Part shown: positions 1 through 12,755 of the stretch, piece by piece
Position numbering within the stretch: position 1 is the stretch's first letter
How the letters are laid out: each line of letters opens with the position of its first letter
Assembly: GCA_013399115.1 (NCBI GenBank)
Contig: VXAA01000894.1
Coordinates: forward strand, 469 to 64,468
DNA: 64,000 bases
Reading direction: 5' to 3'
Origin: Anseranas semipalmata
Taxonomy: Eukaryota > Chordata > Aves > Anseriformes > Anseranatidae
The notes under the pieces: model-generated
What the model saw: the letters and a program-made list of their open reading frames with translations, nothing else
What the model was told of the DNA's origin: nothing
Database searches by the model: none
Position numbers and translations under genes: made by a program

Positions 1-288
1 AAGCAATAGGACAAGAGGAAATGGCCTCAAGTTGTGCCAGGGGAGATTTAGGTTGGATATGAGGAAAAATTTCTTGGCTGAAAGGGTTGTGAAATGTTAG
101 AATAGGCTGCCCAGGGAAGTAGTTGAGTCACCATCCCTGGAGGTATTCAAAAGACATGTAGATGTGGTGCTTAGGGACATGGTATAGTGGTAGACTTGGC
201 AGTACTAGTTAGTGGTTGGACTTGATGATCTTGGAGGTCTTTTCCAACCTAAGTGATTCTATGATTCTGTTCTATTCTATGATTCTTT
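1..288 (+). mobile_element. CR1 LINE, 3' UTR end (5' cut by window edge)
   Basis: This is the 3' terminal part of a CR1 non-LTR retrotransposon. The visible order is the usual one for a CR1 3' end: 'caagaggaaatggcctcaag', then the segment on the first year's gain 'ttggatatgaggaaaaattt', then 'aggctgcccagggaagt', the 'cttgatgatcttggaggtct' block, 'tttccaacct', and finally the octamer tail 'gattctatgattctgt' with extra imperfect units. The coding part of the element lies upstream of the window or was never copied, because CR1 copies are typically 5' truncated. No open frame is left. The tail orientation fixes the plus strand. The subfamily is not determined. Confidence 0.93.
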
Positions 289-1149
289 CATTCCTCCGCA
301 TATCCTGTGCACAGCTCACTGTAGCTGGGTCCATTGGTAAGGTAAAATAGACTGCGAGGTTTCAAATAGAAAAGACATAGTGGCAAGAGGGGAGGTTACT
401 GAGAAAAATATGTTGATTTAACCAGAGAAGAGAAGCAAATGTGTTAATCAAGATAGTCTGGATTACGGAGGTAAACCCTGTAATTTTGAACTGGAGTCAC
501 AAGGTGAACTCATAAAGTGAACCTTTACATTTTTGTGGTCTATGGGGAATTCATAATCCAAATTAGATGACAGATTCCAGTATCTAATGCAGAAGAATTA
601 GATGCCTGACAATAGGAAATACAGAAAGCAGCATCCTGAACAGGAAGCTGTAGGGGTGAATTTATGCAAAATGCCAGTAGACGTTGCCTTTACTTAATCT
701 GAAAGTATTCTGATTTCCCCATGTGATCAGAAGAGTATGTTCTGTGGAGATGATCACCTTTCTACAGCATGAAACTCAAGCTCCAGTCTGGTCCAGATTT
801 AGAGCAGATGGGACTGTGAACTCCATTTAGGAGACCCTGGGGAATCCTGAAAAATTAAGTGTCTAAGACTGACAAGCTTTGGTGGTGCCCATCTTTACAC
901 AACTTCCTACCACAAAAGCATGGCAAGAAAGTTCTCATCTGCTTTACAAGGATTGAACTCAGGCCTAGAAAGGCATAATAAACACCAGACCATGGAGTAC
1001 CTGGTGCGACAGCACTTTCCAGTTTTCTGTTTTGCTTTTCAAGGTTGAGTCACTATGCAGCTGTGTATGCAACAGTGATAGGAACACAAAGGAATCCTTT
1101 TAAAAGGAGCCCTGGTTCTGGTGTGGTGGTTATAGCACTCAACTGGGTT
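289..1149. other. Unique non-coding stretch
   Basis: This stretch lies between two CR1 copies. I see no recognisable repeat, RNA gene or credible open frame in it. Base composition is mildly AT-rich. Confidence 0.5.
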
Positions 1150-2212
1150 GGATGTTCAGGCTCAGAAGGTAGAGGCTAATGGCTCGTATGTTATGCTAAT
1201 GGCTGGTAACAAGTGAAGAACTGCAGTGGACTGTACTAGGACTTGTCCTGTTTAACATCTTTGTCAATGAACTGCAGGAGATGACAGACTGCACTTGTCA
1301 AGTTTGCAAATGACACCAAAAAGTGGGGCAAAAGAGAGAATGGTGATCTGCTGATATGCTTGAGGGCAGGGTCACCATCCAGAGGGATAAAGACAGGCTG
1401 GAAGAATGGGCCAACATTATGAAACAAAACATATGAAATCCAAGTGACAAATGCCAAGTCCTGCACCTGGGAATTTTGCAGTGATGCAAACTGGGGATGC
1501 TGTGACTGGGGAGCGGCTCTGCTAAGAAGGACCTGGAGGCCATGGCAGACAGCAAGCTGAACATGAGCCTGCCGTGTGCTCCAGTGGCAAAGGCAGCCAA
1601 CAGCATCCTGGGCTTTATTAATAGCAGCATGGCCAGTAAATGGAGGGGAGTGATTATACCCCTTTGCTCACCACTCCTTAGATGGCATCTGGAATACCAT
1701 GTCCAGTATCAGGCCCCCCACTACAAGAAAGACATCAGTCAAATGGAGTGAGTCCAGATGAAAGCCACCAAGATGGTTGGGGTTTGGAGCTCTTACCTTG
1801 TGAGGAGAGACTGAGGGATCTGCAGTTGCTTCAGGGGAGCCTGACCACTGTGGACCAAGTCTGGATGTAAGGAGCAAAACCCTGCTTTTGCAAGCAGCCT
1901 GCCAGGACCTGTTATTGAGAAGACAGAGCCAGGCTCTTCACAGAGCTGCACATCAGGAGGGTGAGATGTGATGGGCATATGTTGAGGTAAGAGAAGTTCA
2001 GAGTGGTGTAAGGAAAACCTTTTCCCCCATGAGGACAGTCTAGCAGTGGAACAGGCTGCCCAGAGGCTGTGCAGTCTTCATCCTTGGAGGTTTTCAAAAC
2101 CAGACTGGGAAAAGCCTTGACCATTCTGATCTCAGAGCTGAGCTGAATTTGAAACAGAGACTTCCTGAGGTCCCTTCCAACCGGAATTGTTCCCAGATCC
2201 TGTGAATACACA
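1150..2212 (+). mobile_element. CR1 LINE: end of ORF2 plus 3' UTR
   Basis: This is a 5'-truncated, decayed CR1 copy. It enters within the reverse transcriptase domain: 'cctgtttaacatctttgtca' at about 1246-1265 encodes the LFNIFVN motif just ahead of the catalytic centre. The expected FADD region about 50 bases later is garbled, reading as CQVCK followed by a stop. The C-terminal part of ORF2 is still readable near 1554-1750 (LNMSLPCAPVAKAANS, then YQAPHYKKDI). The 3' UTR follows with 'gaggagagactgagggatct', 'ggaacaggctgcccagaggc' and 'gaggtcccttccaacc', ending near 'gatcctgtgaat'. Many stops and frame changes make it non-functional. It is older than the 25.8 kb copy, judging by divergence. 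Confidence 0.9.
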
Positions 2213-4677
2213 ACTGGAGTTTTTCTTTCTGGAAAAATAACATCTGTTTGTATGCAAGCAGAAAACCCCGTCTTTCCTATGCTGTAGGCCTGAGATAGAC
2301 TCTTCTGTGTCTTGTAATGGCCTGGTGGTTAGGGTTTTTTCTCAGGATGTGGGTTTGCTGCCTCTGAGGCTGACAAGAGTCTAAACCCAAGTCTATTACT
2401 CCACGAGTGGAGTAAATACGCAGCAAAGAGCAGGTGCCAGCCGTATTGCTCTGTTGTAATGTAGTAATATATAAGATAGTTGTAATGTGTTGTCATATAG
2501 ACCCATCCTTACACACCCTTAGAGTAGATCCTAAATTGCTGCTGATTGTGCTCACGTGTGCAGTGGTTACCTCTTGCTACCCAGAATTCACAGCTGCACG
2601 TCCCCTCTGAGATTAGTGCCTGCCCTTTTCTCACAGAAGCTGCAACTGCGGCCTCACTTGCACCTCGTATACTGGGGACTGGAACGGTCATTCAGCCTGA
2701 GGGTATATCTGAAGGATTATACAGCAGCTAGCCAGGATGAAGTCCTGGCTCCCGTTTGAACGTAAATGAAATGCAAAGCATAATGTCTTCAACAGAACTG
2801 GCTGCAATGATGGGGGTCACAGCTTAGGGCTTTCTCAGGGGAAATGGGAGATGAGAATTTAATTCTTCAAAACAGGCAGTGAACATGTTTATAGTCTCCA
2901 GAATGACAATTAGAGTACTAAATGTGAAGCCTAGAGGTGGCAAGGAACCCTGCCATTTTCTCTTGTGAGCATGCTCTAGGGTTTGCAGACCTTCTCTGGG
3001 AGCTGGGACAGGGGCTTCTCCTGTGGCTGTGCAGTCCCCTTGGAAGAAAGAGGGGTACCTTAAGTGATCTGTCTGTAAGTGAAGTAGGGTGGAAACTTGT
3101 AAATATGAAGGCAACATAGGCAGTGGATCTCTGTGCCGAGTCAGGTCATTGTGTCCTCTGAGTGAATCTGGGCTCATGCTCTTCTTTTTATTCAAAAAAA
3201 TTTGCCACTAGATTCAAATTGCTGCAAGTCAATACACTGGAATACACGGATGTAGCTACCTCATTTCCCTCATTTCAACATGCTTATACGTGCTGCTTCA
3301 GTGATATAGGAGGGATTAACCATCTTTCCAGGCAAGAGATCTATAGAACAAAGAAGGTTGATGGGGAGGGAAGGATTGCAATATAATTTATAAAAAGCTC
3401 TTAGAAGCAACAGCCTTAGCTTTCTACTATCGTGGAGTACAGCAGAAAATAGCAGGTAATGGGACCGATGTCCCTTTAAGAATTCTTGAGGTTACTAATG
3501 GATATAGGTCATGGTGACAGCCTTAAATAAACCTTCAGTAATAAACAAATCATTTTGAGTTTTCATAAGATTACCATCACTCTAAGGCTGCTCCAGTAGG
3601 GCTAAGAATGCGTGAAGGAAATGAGCATGATAGATCATATACATCATACTGTCATACCCCAAGAAAAGGACAAAAAAAATCTTTCAGGGAGGCTCACACT
3701 GTATTCCTGATAAAAGCTGCTAAGAATGTGCATTAATATTAATCCTCTATTTTACAATAAGCTATTCACTGCCTTTACACAAAATGCAACATTGCATCAG
3801 AGGAAAATGAAACCAAAACTTAGAAAAAAATATCTCAGCAGGCATAAGTATTCTGTTCCCAGGATTTGGAAATTGAAAGTATCAAGAGGGCTACAAAATC
3901 GTGTATCCAAAATCATTGTAAGGATAATATGAAAGTCTATACTTAGTAGAAATTCCATATCTCATTTTTTTTCTGCGGTACATTCCTTACATACTGCAGT
4001 TTTACTTTGGTTTTAGTTATTTCCATTTAATTTAAATAGAGTTCATAGTTCTTACCTGTTCTAAAAGTGCTTCCATTCTGATAGCTTTAGTGCTTTCTCA
4101 CAGTGAAGGATGAGGTGCATTTAAACCAAAATATTGCTTGTTCTTATTTGATGCTTCTTTATATCTTATCATGATCAATGTTTGCATTTGGTGTTCTTAC
4201 TATGGTACTGAGAAAGCTGAACTGCAGTTCAACTGAATTAAGATGTGATTAAAATAAGATTTCCTTCTTTAGTAGTAAAGCCTGCTCTAAATTGAGTGTC
4301 ACTTCATTATTATGTAAGTCCCATTCTGGAATACAAGTGTTTTATGGATTGTTTTTAAACCTTTGATACCTCCTTATAAATTCCTCTGCCCCAAAAAGGA
4401 GCATGAGAGTGAGAAATGATTTTGGTATATAGCTGATATGTAATAGGGTTCATTGCTGAAGAAAAAAATGAGTTGAGATATCTTTATGGATAATGACCTG
4501 CCAATGACTGTAAATACAAGGTGGCATCTTTAAAGATAAGGACATTCACAAATCGATTAGACAAATCAGTTAAGCAAGGCCACACAGATGTATAGCTGTA
4601 TTAGGACTAAAATATCCTACTGTATGGAACACATAGATGATTGCAAATATTATAATGTCTTTTTCCTTGTGTCCATA

Positions 4678-4702
4678 AATAATAATAATAATCATAATAA
4701 AC
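4678..4702. repeat. (AAT)n microsatellite, imperfect
   Basis: There are about eight AAT units with one C interruption. It is short and of no functional significance that I can see. Confidence 0.85.
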
Positions 4703-4918
4703 GTGCTCCTGCCGACAGCCTAAGCATCCCAGTAATGTGAATTGATTGTTAGCATTTTGCTTTAAAGATAGATTAATTAAGGCTGAATCATATGGCAATC
4801 CTTACAAAAGTACTGTGCATATGACATCTAAATTAATACCAAATGAATTCATCACAAGTAGGGTAATTACAATGAATATCTAATGAATTAATAATGATAG
4901 ATTAATTTATGATTCATG

Positions 4919-4968
4919 CATATATATATACATATATATAATACACACACACGTTCACATACACACAG
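4919..4968. repeat. Compound (AT)n/(AC)n microsatellite
   Basis: An alternating TA run passes into an AC-rich run. The compound structure suggests a length-variable locus. Confidence 0.85.
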
Positions 4969-5499
4969 GATAGCAAATTTTCTGCTGCCACATATGAGAG
5001 TGCGATCTGTGGTTTTTAGCTCTCTGTGACAGACTTCCTACTGCTTTTCAGCTTGCTTAGCACTGTATTATGCCTACTGCTGGGCAAAATGGAGGCAGAG
5101 AAACTAGCTGAAATAACATCCAGGTACAGGTGGTGAGTCACTGTCATAGAACTGTGATCCTTCCTTCCTATGTAACAAAAGATACTGGCATAGAAGCAGG
5201 GACACAGTTTTCATGTAGTTTCAAAGTCACCCCAGATGGACTTTGGATGCTTTTTTGAAGGTGTGCAGATGGGATGTGGAAGCTGTGCACCTAAACATGC
5301 TCTAGCAGCAGAGGTCCGGTGTGACTGGTTGGTTGTGCCAGAAGCCTGCTTTCAGTACTAAAATGCAGCACTACCTGCATCCGTCCATCAGCCTCTACAG
5401 CTTATCACTACTTAGTGTGAGTGGGTTTTCAGTTTTAGAAATGCTAATAGATAGCACACACAGGCATGAACAAAGACCTGAAAGTGTTGGGCTCCTCCC

Positions 5500-8196
5500 T
5501 ATCCTCCAGATCTCAGGTACTTTACTTTCCCAACATTTAGATTTCTTTTCCCTGTTATCTGACCCACACCTCATATCTTCAGTCTCCTCAGTCTTAAAAT
5601 CTAATCTAGACTTTTCCTTTCTCAGCAACTTCTATGTACTTTTGCCTTCAAATATGAAAGTGCCTTATACTGCCACTGCTTGACTTCCATTGAATCTCCC
5701 ATCCATTACTCTGTCATAGGGCTGAAATAAGACACCTTCATCCACTAAAAAGGTGTTTGTCAAGGCCATCATGACCTCTTCCTGGCTGCTGCCCAAGGCA
5801 TCTTTCTATTTTCATCTTCCCCAGTCTGCCCTGTGACTACCGAGTTATCAATGATAACTCAAATAATCAATTTCTCATTGATTATACTCTCCTCAGACAT
5901 CTTTGACTGTGCTTTCCCAATTCTCAGCCTTCCCTTTATGACCAGTCCTTCGGGGATCCCTTGTTATTTTGGCTCTGTCTGTAGCCTGTTCTCTTTCTCA
6001 TCATCTGGTAGTCCCTTGGCAGCCCACTCCCCTGTCCATGCATATAGCTCACAAGACCATTTCCTTGTCTACAACTACTGCCTAGCCTGCCTCAAGTCTT
6101 CTTTCATGGCCCTGATATTTCTATGATGTCCTCATCAAGCACAGCTTCATATCAGCTGGATCATATTTTTACCTTTTATTTTACTTCCTTCTCCATTACC
6201 AGTATGAATTCCCTGGGCTCCTTGGTAAAGAACTGGTCAAATGCATGACTGGAATTTCAGCAGATGGTCCAGACTCTGGAGCCTATAAGTGTTTATTTTA
6301 TTGGGATCGAGAAGAAGCTAGACCCTGTTTGTGGCTTTCAGCATCTACCCTGCATGTCAGGAGCAAGTCTCATGCCTGACGCCAGAGTGACCAGGAGGGA
6401 TTCCTCGGTGTAATAGTCTAGCTCTGGAACTGGTACCTTCCCTGCCCAAGTCTTCTCTGCAGCTGTTATGTCTCCTTATATCCCACTGAGGAATATCAGC
6501 CTTCATCTGGTTTGCACTTCATTTCTTCAAGGACACATGATGCAGGTAAAAAAATCTCTGTGTATGCATACACACAGTTTACTTGAGTGTCTGAAACCTG
6601 ACCAATCTTGTCTAAATAATACAAAAAAGAGTGTGAATCTAGGTAAGGTTAATAAAGCCATAAAGCCTCCATGCATTTCCACTACCTTGATTCGCTCCTC
6701 ATTCTGGATGCAGTCTTTGGGCTCTATTCAGAGTCATTTAAGAACATAAAAAATATTTTTCCTGCAACACTGAATCTTTTAAACCGAAAGTTTCATTCAG
6801 CTCAGTTTAGTATGGTTGGTCCTGTGAATAAAGAGGGTCTTCCTATTGCAAAGACTTATCTTCTTGTTCCCTTCTTGTACTTCAAGCCCTCTGTCTCTGC
6901 CATCTCAGTGAGTATCTTCAGTGTATGTATTCCAATACCTGACTCCTTTGTTTTGCCACTGGCTCTTCTTTCCTTTCCACTTCACCTGCAGACTAGCTGG
7001 AGTAAAGTGCTTCTTGTTGCTTCTGCTGACCCCTTTGGCATTGTCTGTTTAGAGTAGAGACATGAAGATCTCTATTATATCCAGTCTGGGAAAGACATAC
7101 TTATGGCCTTGTGAGTGAATACACAGTGCTATTCAATGATACAATAGTTTTCATAGGAACAGTTTCATCATATCGAACACAACTGTGAATTTACGCTGGC
7201 AAACTTTGACCCATTTCTCATCTCCTCTTTCTCTTATTTCCCTTCCATCAATATACTTGGCTGACGCTCACCAGAAAAGACAGTGCAGTAACCTAAATCT
7301 TTCTCCTCCTTTTTAGCTTCCATGTGCACTCCCAGTTGCTGTGATACCTTTGCGTAGTTGTACAGCCTGGGACCCTGCCATACCTTGAATCAGTACTTGT
7401 CATGCGACTTCAATCCAGGCAAAAAATGTGTTTACCATCTGGCAAATTATCTTCCTTGCCTACCACACCCACATAGAAAACGGGAAGGTAGCTCAAAAGG
7501 TCATCGGGCCTATCACTTGCCTCAGGGCAGGATCAGCTACATCTACAACATTCCCAACAGATGTTTATCTAGCTTGTTCTTAAAACCTTCAAATGTGGAG
7601 ATTTTCCAAGCTCTTCATGCAGTGCTCAATTCTCCTTGCAAATTCTTAATGATCCTTGGTATCCTGAGCTCTTCAATTACAACCTCTCACATTCCCCCAT
7701 TAAATTCAACCTGCTTATCTGCTCCTTCAAAGGCTCTGCACAGCTCTGGCTCCATCTGTCCCTGGTTCTTTATGAGAGTGTCTTCACAGGGTGTCTGGGT
7801 GCCTTTGCCCTTTTACTGATTAGCTATTTAAGCCGTGTATCTCTCCTCACATTCTGCACGCACCCATCTCCCTATCTCCATCTGTCTGGCGTCCCTTTGC
7901 CCAAAAATCACTTCATCAGGCTTTCGTTTTTACTATCAGGAACTTTCCACTTAAACTCTTCTCTTTTGTGAATAAGTGGACTCTAGTTCAGTCAAAATGT
8001 GCTTTTTTAAGGAAACCTACCCCCTCTCCCCCCGCCCAGAAGTTACCATTCAGTCTGCCGCCCTGTTCACCCAGCCAAGTTTATGGTTTTGTTTGCCTTC
8101 ATTAGCCTGTAAACTCATTTTGGGTGGGGCTCTTTTCTGCCCTTTGTTCTCCACTGTGTTGAATGTGCTGACGGTGCTGAACTCTCAATAATTAAT
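5500..8196 (+). mobile_element. L2-like LINE relic, long and interrupted
   Basis: This is a strongly pyrimidine-rich plus-strand block that reads as a decayed L2-type LINE. Two parts are convincing. At about 5,758-5,800, 'gtcaaggccatcatgacctc' followed by 'ttcctggctgctgcccaagg' resembles the L2 reverse transcriptase segment ahead of the LSAAFDTVDH-type motif. At about 7,725-8,196 the 3' end is visible: 'ccttcaaaggctctgcacag', 'cagtcaaaatgtgctttttt', 'cctgtaaactcattttgggt', then 'gctgaactctcaata', matching the typical L2 ending. The part between (about 5,900-7,450) has the right base bias but I could not align it with confidence. An old CR1 fragment in the opposite orientation interrupts it at 7,478-7,665. 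No intact frame remains. Confidence 0.55.
7478..7665 (-). mobile_element. Old CR1 3' end nested in the L2 relic
   Basis: On the minus strand this reads as the 3' UTR of an old CR1 subfamily. Plus-strand landmarks in order are 'ggaaggtagctcaaaaggtc', 'agggcaggatcagctacatc', 'cccaacagatgtttatctag' and 'cttgttcttaaaaccttcaa' followed by 'atgtggagattttccaagctc'. The octamer tail is lost or unrecognisable. Its position inside an L2 block implies that it inserted after the L2 copy. Confidence 0.7.
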
Positions 8197-10974
8197 AGCA
8201 CAAACAAAGCTTAAAAAGGGATGGATCAAAGGAAGGAGAAAGGGAAGGCAGAGGGAATATAAGGTTTTGTTTAAAGCAGCAAGGAAACTTCCGGATGAAT
8301 GTATCCCACTGGGATGTGTTGAACACCTGTTAAGGAGAGGTTCAGTGTAAGATTGTTGAATAATCTGAATGAAGGCGGTCTCTGTCTCTCTTTAAAGAGA
8401 AAATGCTCAGAAAAAAAAAAACCTTCAGTGTTACAGGTAGACACTGTGTAAATTCATTTGAAGTGAGGGATACAACCAGTAAATGAGTGAAACTTGGAAA
8501 GCTGGCAAGCGGCAAATAGGAGGCAGGAAAAGCACCACTGACCACAGGGTTTACCTTGGGCTTGGATGTTCAGGCTTGCTTGCATGTATCCACTCAGCTA
8601 TACCTCTCTTACACCCCTTTAGTGACATCCACACTGTCTCAATACTAAGATTTCTGAAATGCCAAAGCAGATCTTTGAAGTGATTCACACTGTAGCCCTA
8701 AAGGTGGCTGTCTACTCTTCTGTGTGGCACTGCTGAGCAAACGCACGCAGTGCTGACCCTAAAGGCAGAAAAATGCCTCCCGTCACTCTGCCTTCAGGAG
8801 ACCCAAAGAAGGTGTGAGACAGAGGTGACCAAAGCTGGTGCAAGGCTGGAGATGGAAAGATATCATGGGACATGTTATAGAGCTCTCTGGTGGTGTTCAG
8901 AGGGTGCTCTCACACACGGGTGAGAGGATCACACAGACCGCTTGCCAGCATCAGAGCCTGGACACCTCTGACTGCAGCCACGAGGGTTTCTAAGTCCTTG
9001 AGCACTGACCACTGACTGCAGAGCAGGAAAACAAAGAGAAAAGGGCTCAGAAAGGCCCATCCTATGTATCCAGGAGGGCCAGGACCTCCAAGGAACAGTG
9101 TTGGGAGTTTGCTTCACTTCTTCAGTGCTAGGACATCTCAAACCCAACACCTTCAGGAAGTCCAGAGGCAGATTTCCATCTTCCTCTGTCAGCAATTTGC
9201 TCCACACCACTGCAAATCTGTTGCTGGCTGGTCCGTTGTTGGCAGACCAGGTGTCAGTGCTGTGGAAAGAAGAACGTGAAGTCTATTATTGCTGCTTTTC
9301 CCACCAAAATCATGGTTACCTCTGAGGAAGTAAAGCACCCAAATTCTGCTGGGAACATTGAAAGCAGAAATATGTTCATTGTCTGCCTCTGTCTGTCTGA
9401 GAAAATACTGCTTGGTTGTTATCCATTCTTTGGACAATCATCAGCATCAGTGTGGCAAGTGCCAATTAGTTAGAGCAAACAGGGTGGTAAGGACTTCTGG
9501 AGTTAACACGTCTGGTCATGAAGAACTGTGTTTTATTGTAGTAACACTAATATCAATGGAATGTCTGCCTTCTTGTTACTTAAGAGAGCAAGGTGACCAT
9601 ATTTTGTGTCGTCTCCTGAAGGTGGACCTGGATGAAAGACCACCTGGGAAAAAGTGGCTGCACAAACCTCAGTGGCTGGGGAGCGTGCACCTGGCTAACT
9701 GCTGGTGAGATGTTCTGACTGCAGACCTAACCTCCACCCTGATGTCTCTAATGTTGTTTATACTGTGACACATGGATCAAGAAGGGAAGGGGGCCTCCAC
9801 CAGGACTAGGAGGATTTAGGTGGTGCCGGCTCACAGGCTTGATGTAGGCAATCAGAGAGTGCACCTGTCGTCACAGGAGCTGTGTCAGGAAAGCAAGGGG
9901 GTTGCTTTGAAAGGGAAAAAGCAATTTGGGGAAGTGGTGTAGTACACTTATCAATCTGTCTATTTGCTATTATTATTATGAGAATTTATTAAAAGTTTTA
10001 GTTTAAACTTCCTGCCTCTTTATTTTTGCAAAGAATCACATAATCAGTAGATTGAGTAACCAAGTGGGTTGTATAAACACAGACATCGCTGCCATTGCGA
10101 TACAAGGCATGTACATGTTAATAAAAGCAAAAAGTTCAATGGGCAAGGACAAACAACAGAAAATGCCAAAGAGGCCAGACCGCTGAGTTCCCCTGGGCTC
10201 TGGCATCTGTGTGAGCACAAGAAAGGCATGAGCAGGGGCTGTCTGGCCACGCTTGCCTCCATTCCAGGAGTTCACTGACCCACCAGTCCAGGTAAAAGCC
10301 CCCTGTGCTTGCTTTGGCTACAGCACATGATAGAAGCAATCCAGAGCTAAAGGACTGTTTTGCCCATAGGTCTAGGGGAGATTATTTGGAAGACATTTTT
10401 TCCAGTGGATCTGCCTGTTTAGGTTAACTAAAATTACATTTCAGATACTTTGTCTTACCAGTCAACATTTTCACCTCTGTAGTTTCTAGGAAAAAAAAAA
10501 ACAAAAACAACAAAATACACACAATAATTTTCTTTTGAAAATATTTTGCTTTGAGATTAAATTCAATTTGATAGTTAAAATGTAATAAGGGATGATTTTG
10601 AACTTCAGATGATTCATATGACTCAAAATAAACTACTTCTGAAAAGTTTTGTTTTGCTAGAAAAATGTCAACCTATTTAAAATAATAATGAGTGCCCCTC
10701 CAGCCAGAATGGAAAATCTGTTAACAAGACTTCATTTACATCTGCTCTGCCAAGTGGATATGTTAGTACTAATGTTAACGTGAAACCTAGGTTTAATTTA
10801 TATCACCATTTGAGTAACCAAGCCCATACTCAGGGCACAGATACATCTGAGTGAAAGGCTTCTGTGTTTAGGTGAAAAGAGTTTAATGAAAATCTGGCTC
10901 ACAGGCTAACTGCAGAGAAGATGTGTTCCCAAAAGGCTGCGGAGGGGGAAATACACAGCAGAGAGTAGTTGGAA
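8197..10974. other. Unique non-coding stretch
   Basis: No recognised gene or repeat. Overlapping small frames near 9,060-9,700 and 10,040-10,340 occur on both strands and carry no identifiable domain. From about 10,480 to 10,760 the sequence is AT-rich, with an A-rich run at 10,490-10,520. Confidence 0.45.
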
Positions 10975-11009
10975 GAGAAAGATAGAGAGAGGGAGAGAGG
11001 GAGAGAGGA
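10975..11009. repeat. (GGGAGA)n purine microsatellite
   Basis: A short GA/GGA tract of about 35 bases, imperfect hexamer and dinucleotide units. Confidence 0.8.
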
Positions 11010-11123
11010 TGTGTGCATTAGGGAAATTGCCAATAGGGTGGTTAAAAAAAGATTAATTACAGCAGTAGCAGCATACCAAAGACAAAAGAACTGACTGCCT
11101 GACGGCCTTATACGATAGATTCA

Positions 11124-11386
11124 TGAAAAAGAATGAGATCGAATGTCAAATTCTGTTTTAAAACACAGCATTGGCAATCTGTGCTACTCAGCTGACATCA
11201 GTGGTGTTACTCCAGGTTTGCACCACTTTCAGTGAGAGGAATTTACCTCCGAGTCTCTGACTTGTACCTAATATGTCATATTCTTTCAGTCAGATACCCA
11301 GGTGGGCCTGAGGTGTCTCTTTGGAAAACGGTGGAATTCTCCCAGTCGATATCAGCTGAGGATCAACTTCTGAAAAAGAATGAGAT
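11124..11386. repeat. Possible ancient amniote interspersed repeat
   Basis: The 16-base word 'tgaaaaagaatgagat' occurs at 11,124-11,139 and again at 11,371-11,386. Between them, 11,195-11,240 carries 'atcagtggtgttactccagg' followed by 'tttgcaccactttcagtgag', which resembles a sequence type I remember as repeated in turtle and other sauropsid genomes. I cannot name the family. This is a resemblance, not a search result. Confidence 0.35.
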
Positions 11387-12710
11387 TGTTTTAGTGACAT
11401 TTGGGTCTGTATTTAATTTCAGCTTATTGAAAGATGGATGCCTCCCTGGTTCTGGTGAATTATCTTTGTGTGTTTGTCCATACCCACTGAACGTTCCCCT
11501 GTAGTTTCCCAGGCATGTGTTCCTGGAAAACCTATGTGGAAATGTTGAGGGCCTGGTGTAAATCTGAGAACAGCAAGTACCCTGATCAGTGAGCCACATA
11601 CCAAGTAAGTTTCATGAAATTAAATGAAAAAGGAGCTCAGAATTCAAAGGATGGCTGCTCTTCTAATTAACGGTATCTGTGATGTTGCAGTGCACCTTCA
11701 AATTACGTGTATGCCTACAGTTCACCAGAGCATCCATCCTTCCTTCACACGGCTGATTAATGATTCTTTTGCACATGCATTTGAAGCTTGAAGAGTTTCA
11801 TTTCCTGATGATAATTTTCTTTATCTCTGCTGTCAGTGGGGGAGTGCTTCTTTGTCCGGGGCAGAACCTGGCAAGAGAGAAGTCAGGGCTGTGGGTGGTT
11901 GCTTACACCACCCACACATGTTAGGGAAGTCCCAGGGGACACCCCACCTGGTACTGCAGCAGCCTGTAAAACTGGCTTTCAGCAAGGCCTAGTGCTCCCG
12001 CCTGGGGACGCACTGGGATGGAGATGGGGAAGAAAGGGACAACAAAGATGGTGATGTTGTCTCCAGGTTTCTGTACATTTAAAAAGTTTCAGGATTGTTG
12101 CACCGCCTTTTGGGGTCAGTTGCTGTGTGTAAGGTTCTTGGAGCATGCTCCAAGCACCCACTGCTTCTCCATGTTTATGGCTTGAACCTTCCAAAGGGAA
12201 CAGGATATTCAAGCACAAGGACATTTCCCTGAACGCTACCCCATCTTCAGAGACCAAGTCTTTAGGTTGCCTCTTGTGAAGACTGTGTTCAGTGTTCTCA
12301 GACAACTCAGCTCTTCCCAGGTTTAAGATTTCTGTAGGTTTCATGCCTCTGTGCAAATCTGAATTTTATCTGCAAGCTCATAACTTTGCTTGAAGTCCAC
12401 CAGAGGCCAAACCCCGTGCTCAGACAGCCTCTGGCACATCCATGGGCATCTGCAAGATTTCAGATGAGGATCCAGTTCTGCCCAAAGAGGCTGATGAAAA
12501 GTCAGAGACTGAAAGATGAGATCTTTTCTCTTTTATTCCTTAGGACACAAAGAGTTATTTATTTAAAAGACTGACTTAGCATTATTGTAATTTGTTTCAC
12601 AATGGGTGCCTGGATGTTCCAGCCTGGACCAGGGACCTCTTGTTCCAATTACTAATCTTGACAGTGTGATTGTAAGTTCATTTAATACCTGGCTGTATCT
12701 GTCTGATGCT
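11387..12710. other. Unique non-coding stretch
   Basis: Nothing recognisable. Frames at 11,836-12,054 (plus) and 11,979-12,356 (minus) are opposed and lack domains. Confidence 0.45.
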
Positions 12711-12755
12711 TTTTTTTTTTTTTTCCCTCTTTTTTTTCTTTTTTTTTTTTTTCTT
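12711..12755. repeat. Poly-T / pyrimidine tract
   Basis: About 45 bases of T runs broken by CCCTC and single C. It could be the poly-A tail of a minus-strand insertion, but I see no element body beside it. Confidence 0.85.

Larger units (their letters stand above)
2213..5499. other. Unique AT-rich non-coding stretch
   Basis: No gene, tRNA or family-level repeat is recognised. Open frames are at most about 120 codons, occur on both strands and have no domain content. The region turns markedly AT-rich after about 3,700. The only structured parts are the AAT-type and AT/AC-type microsatellites listed separately. Confidence 0.5.
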
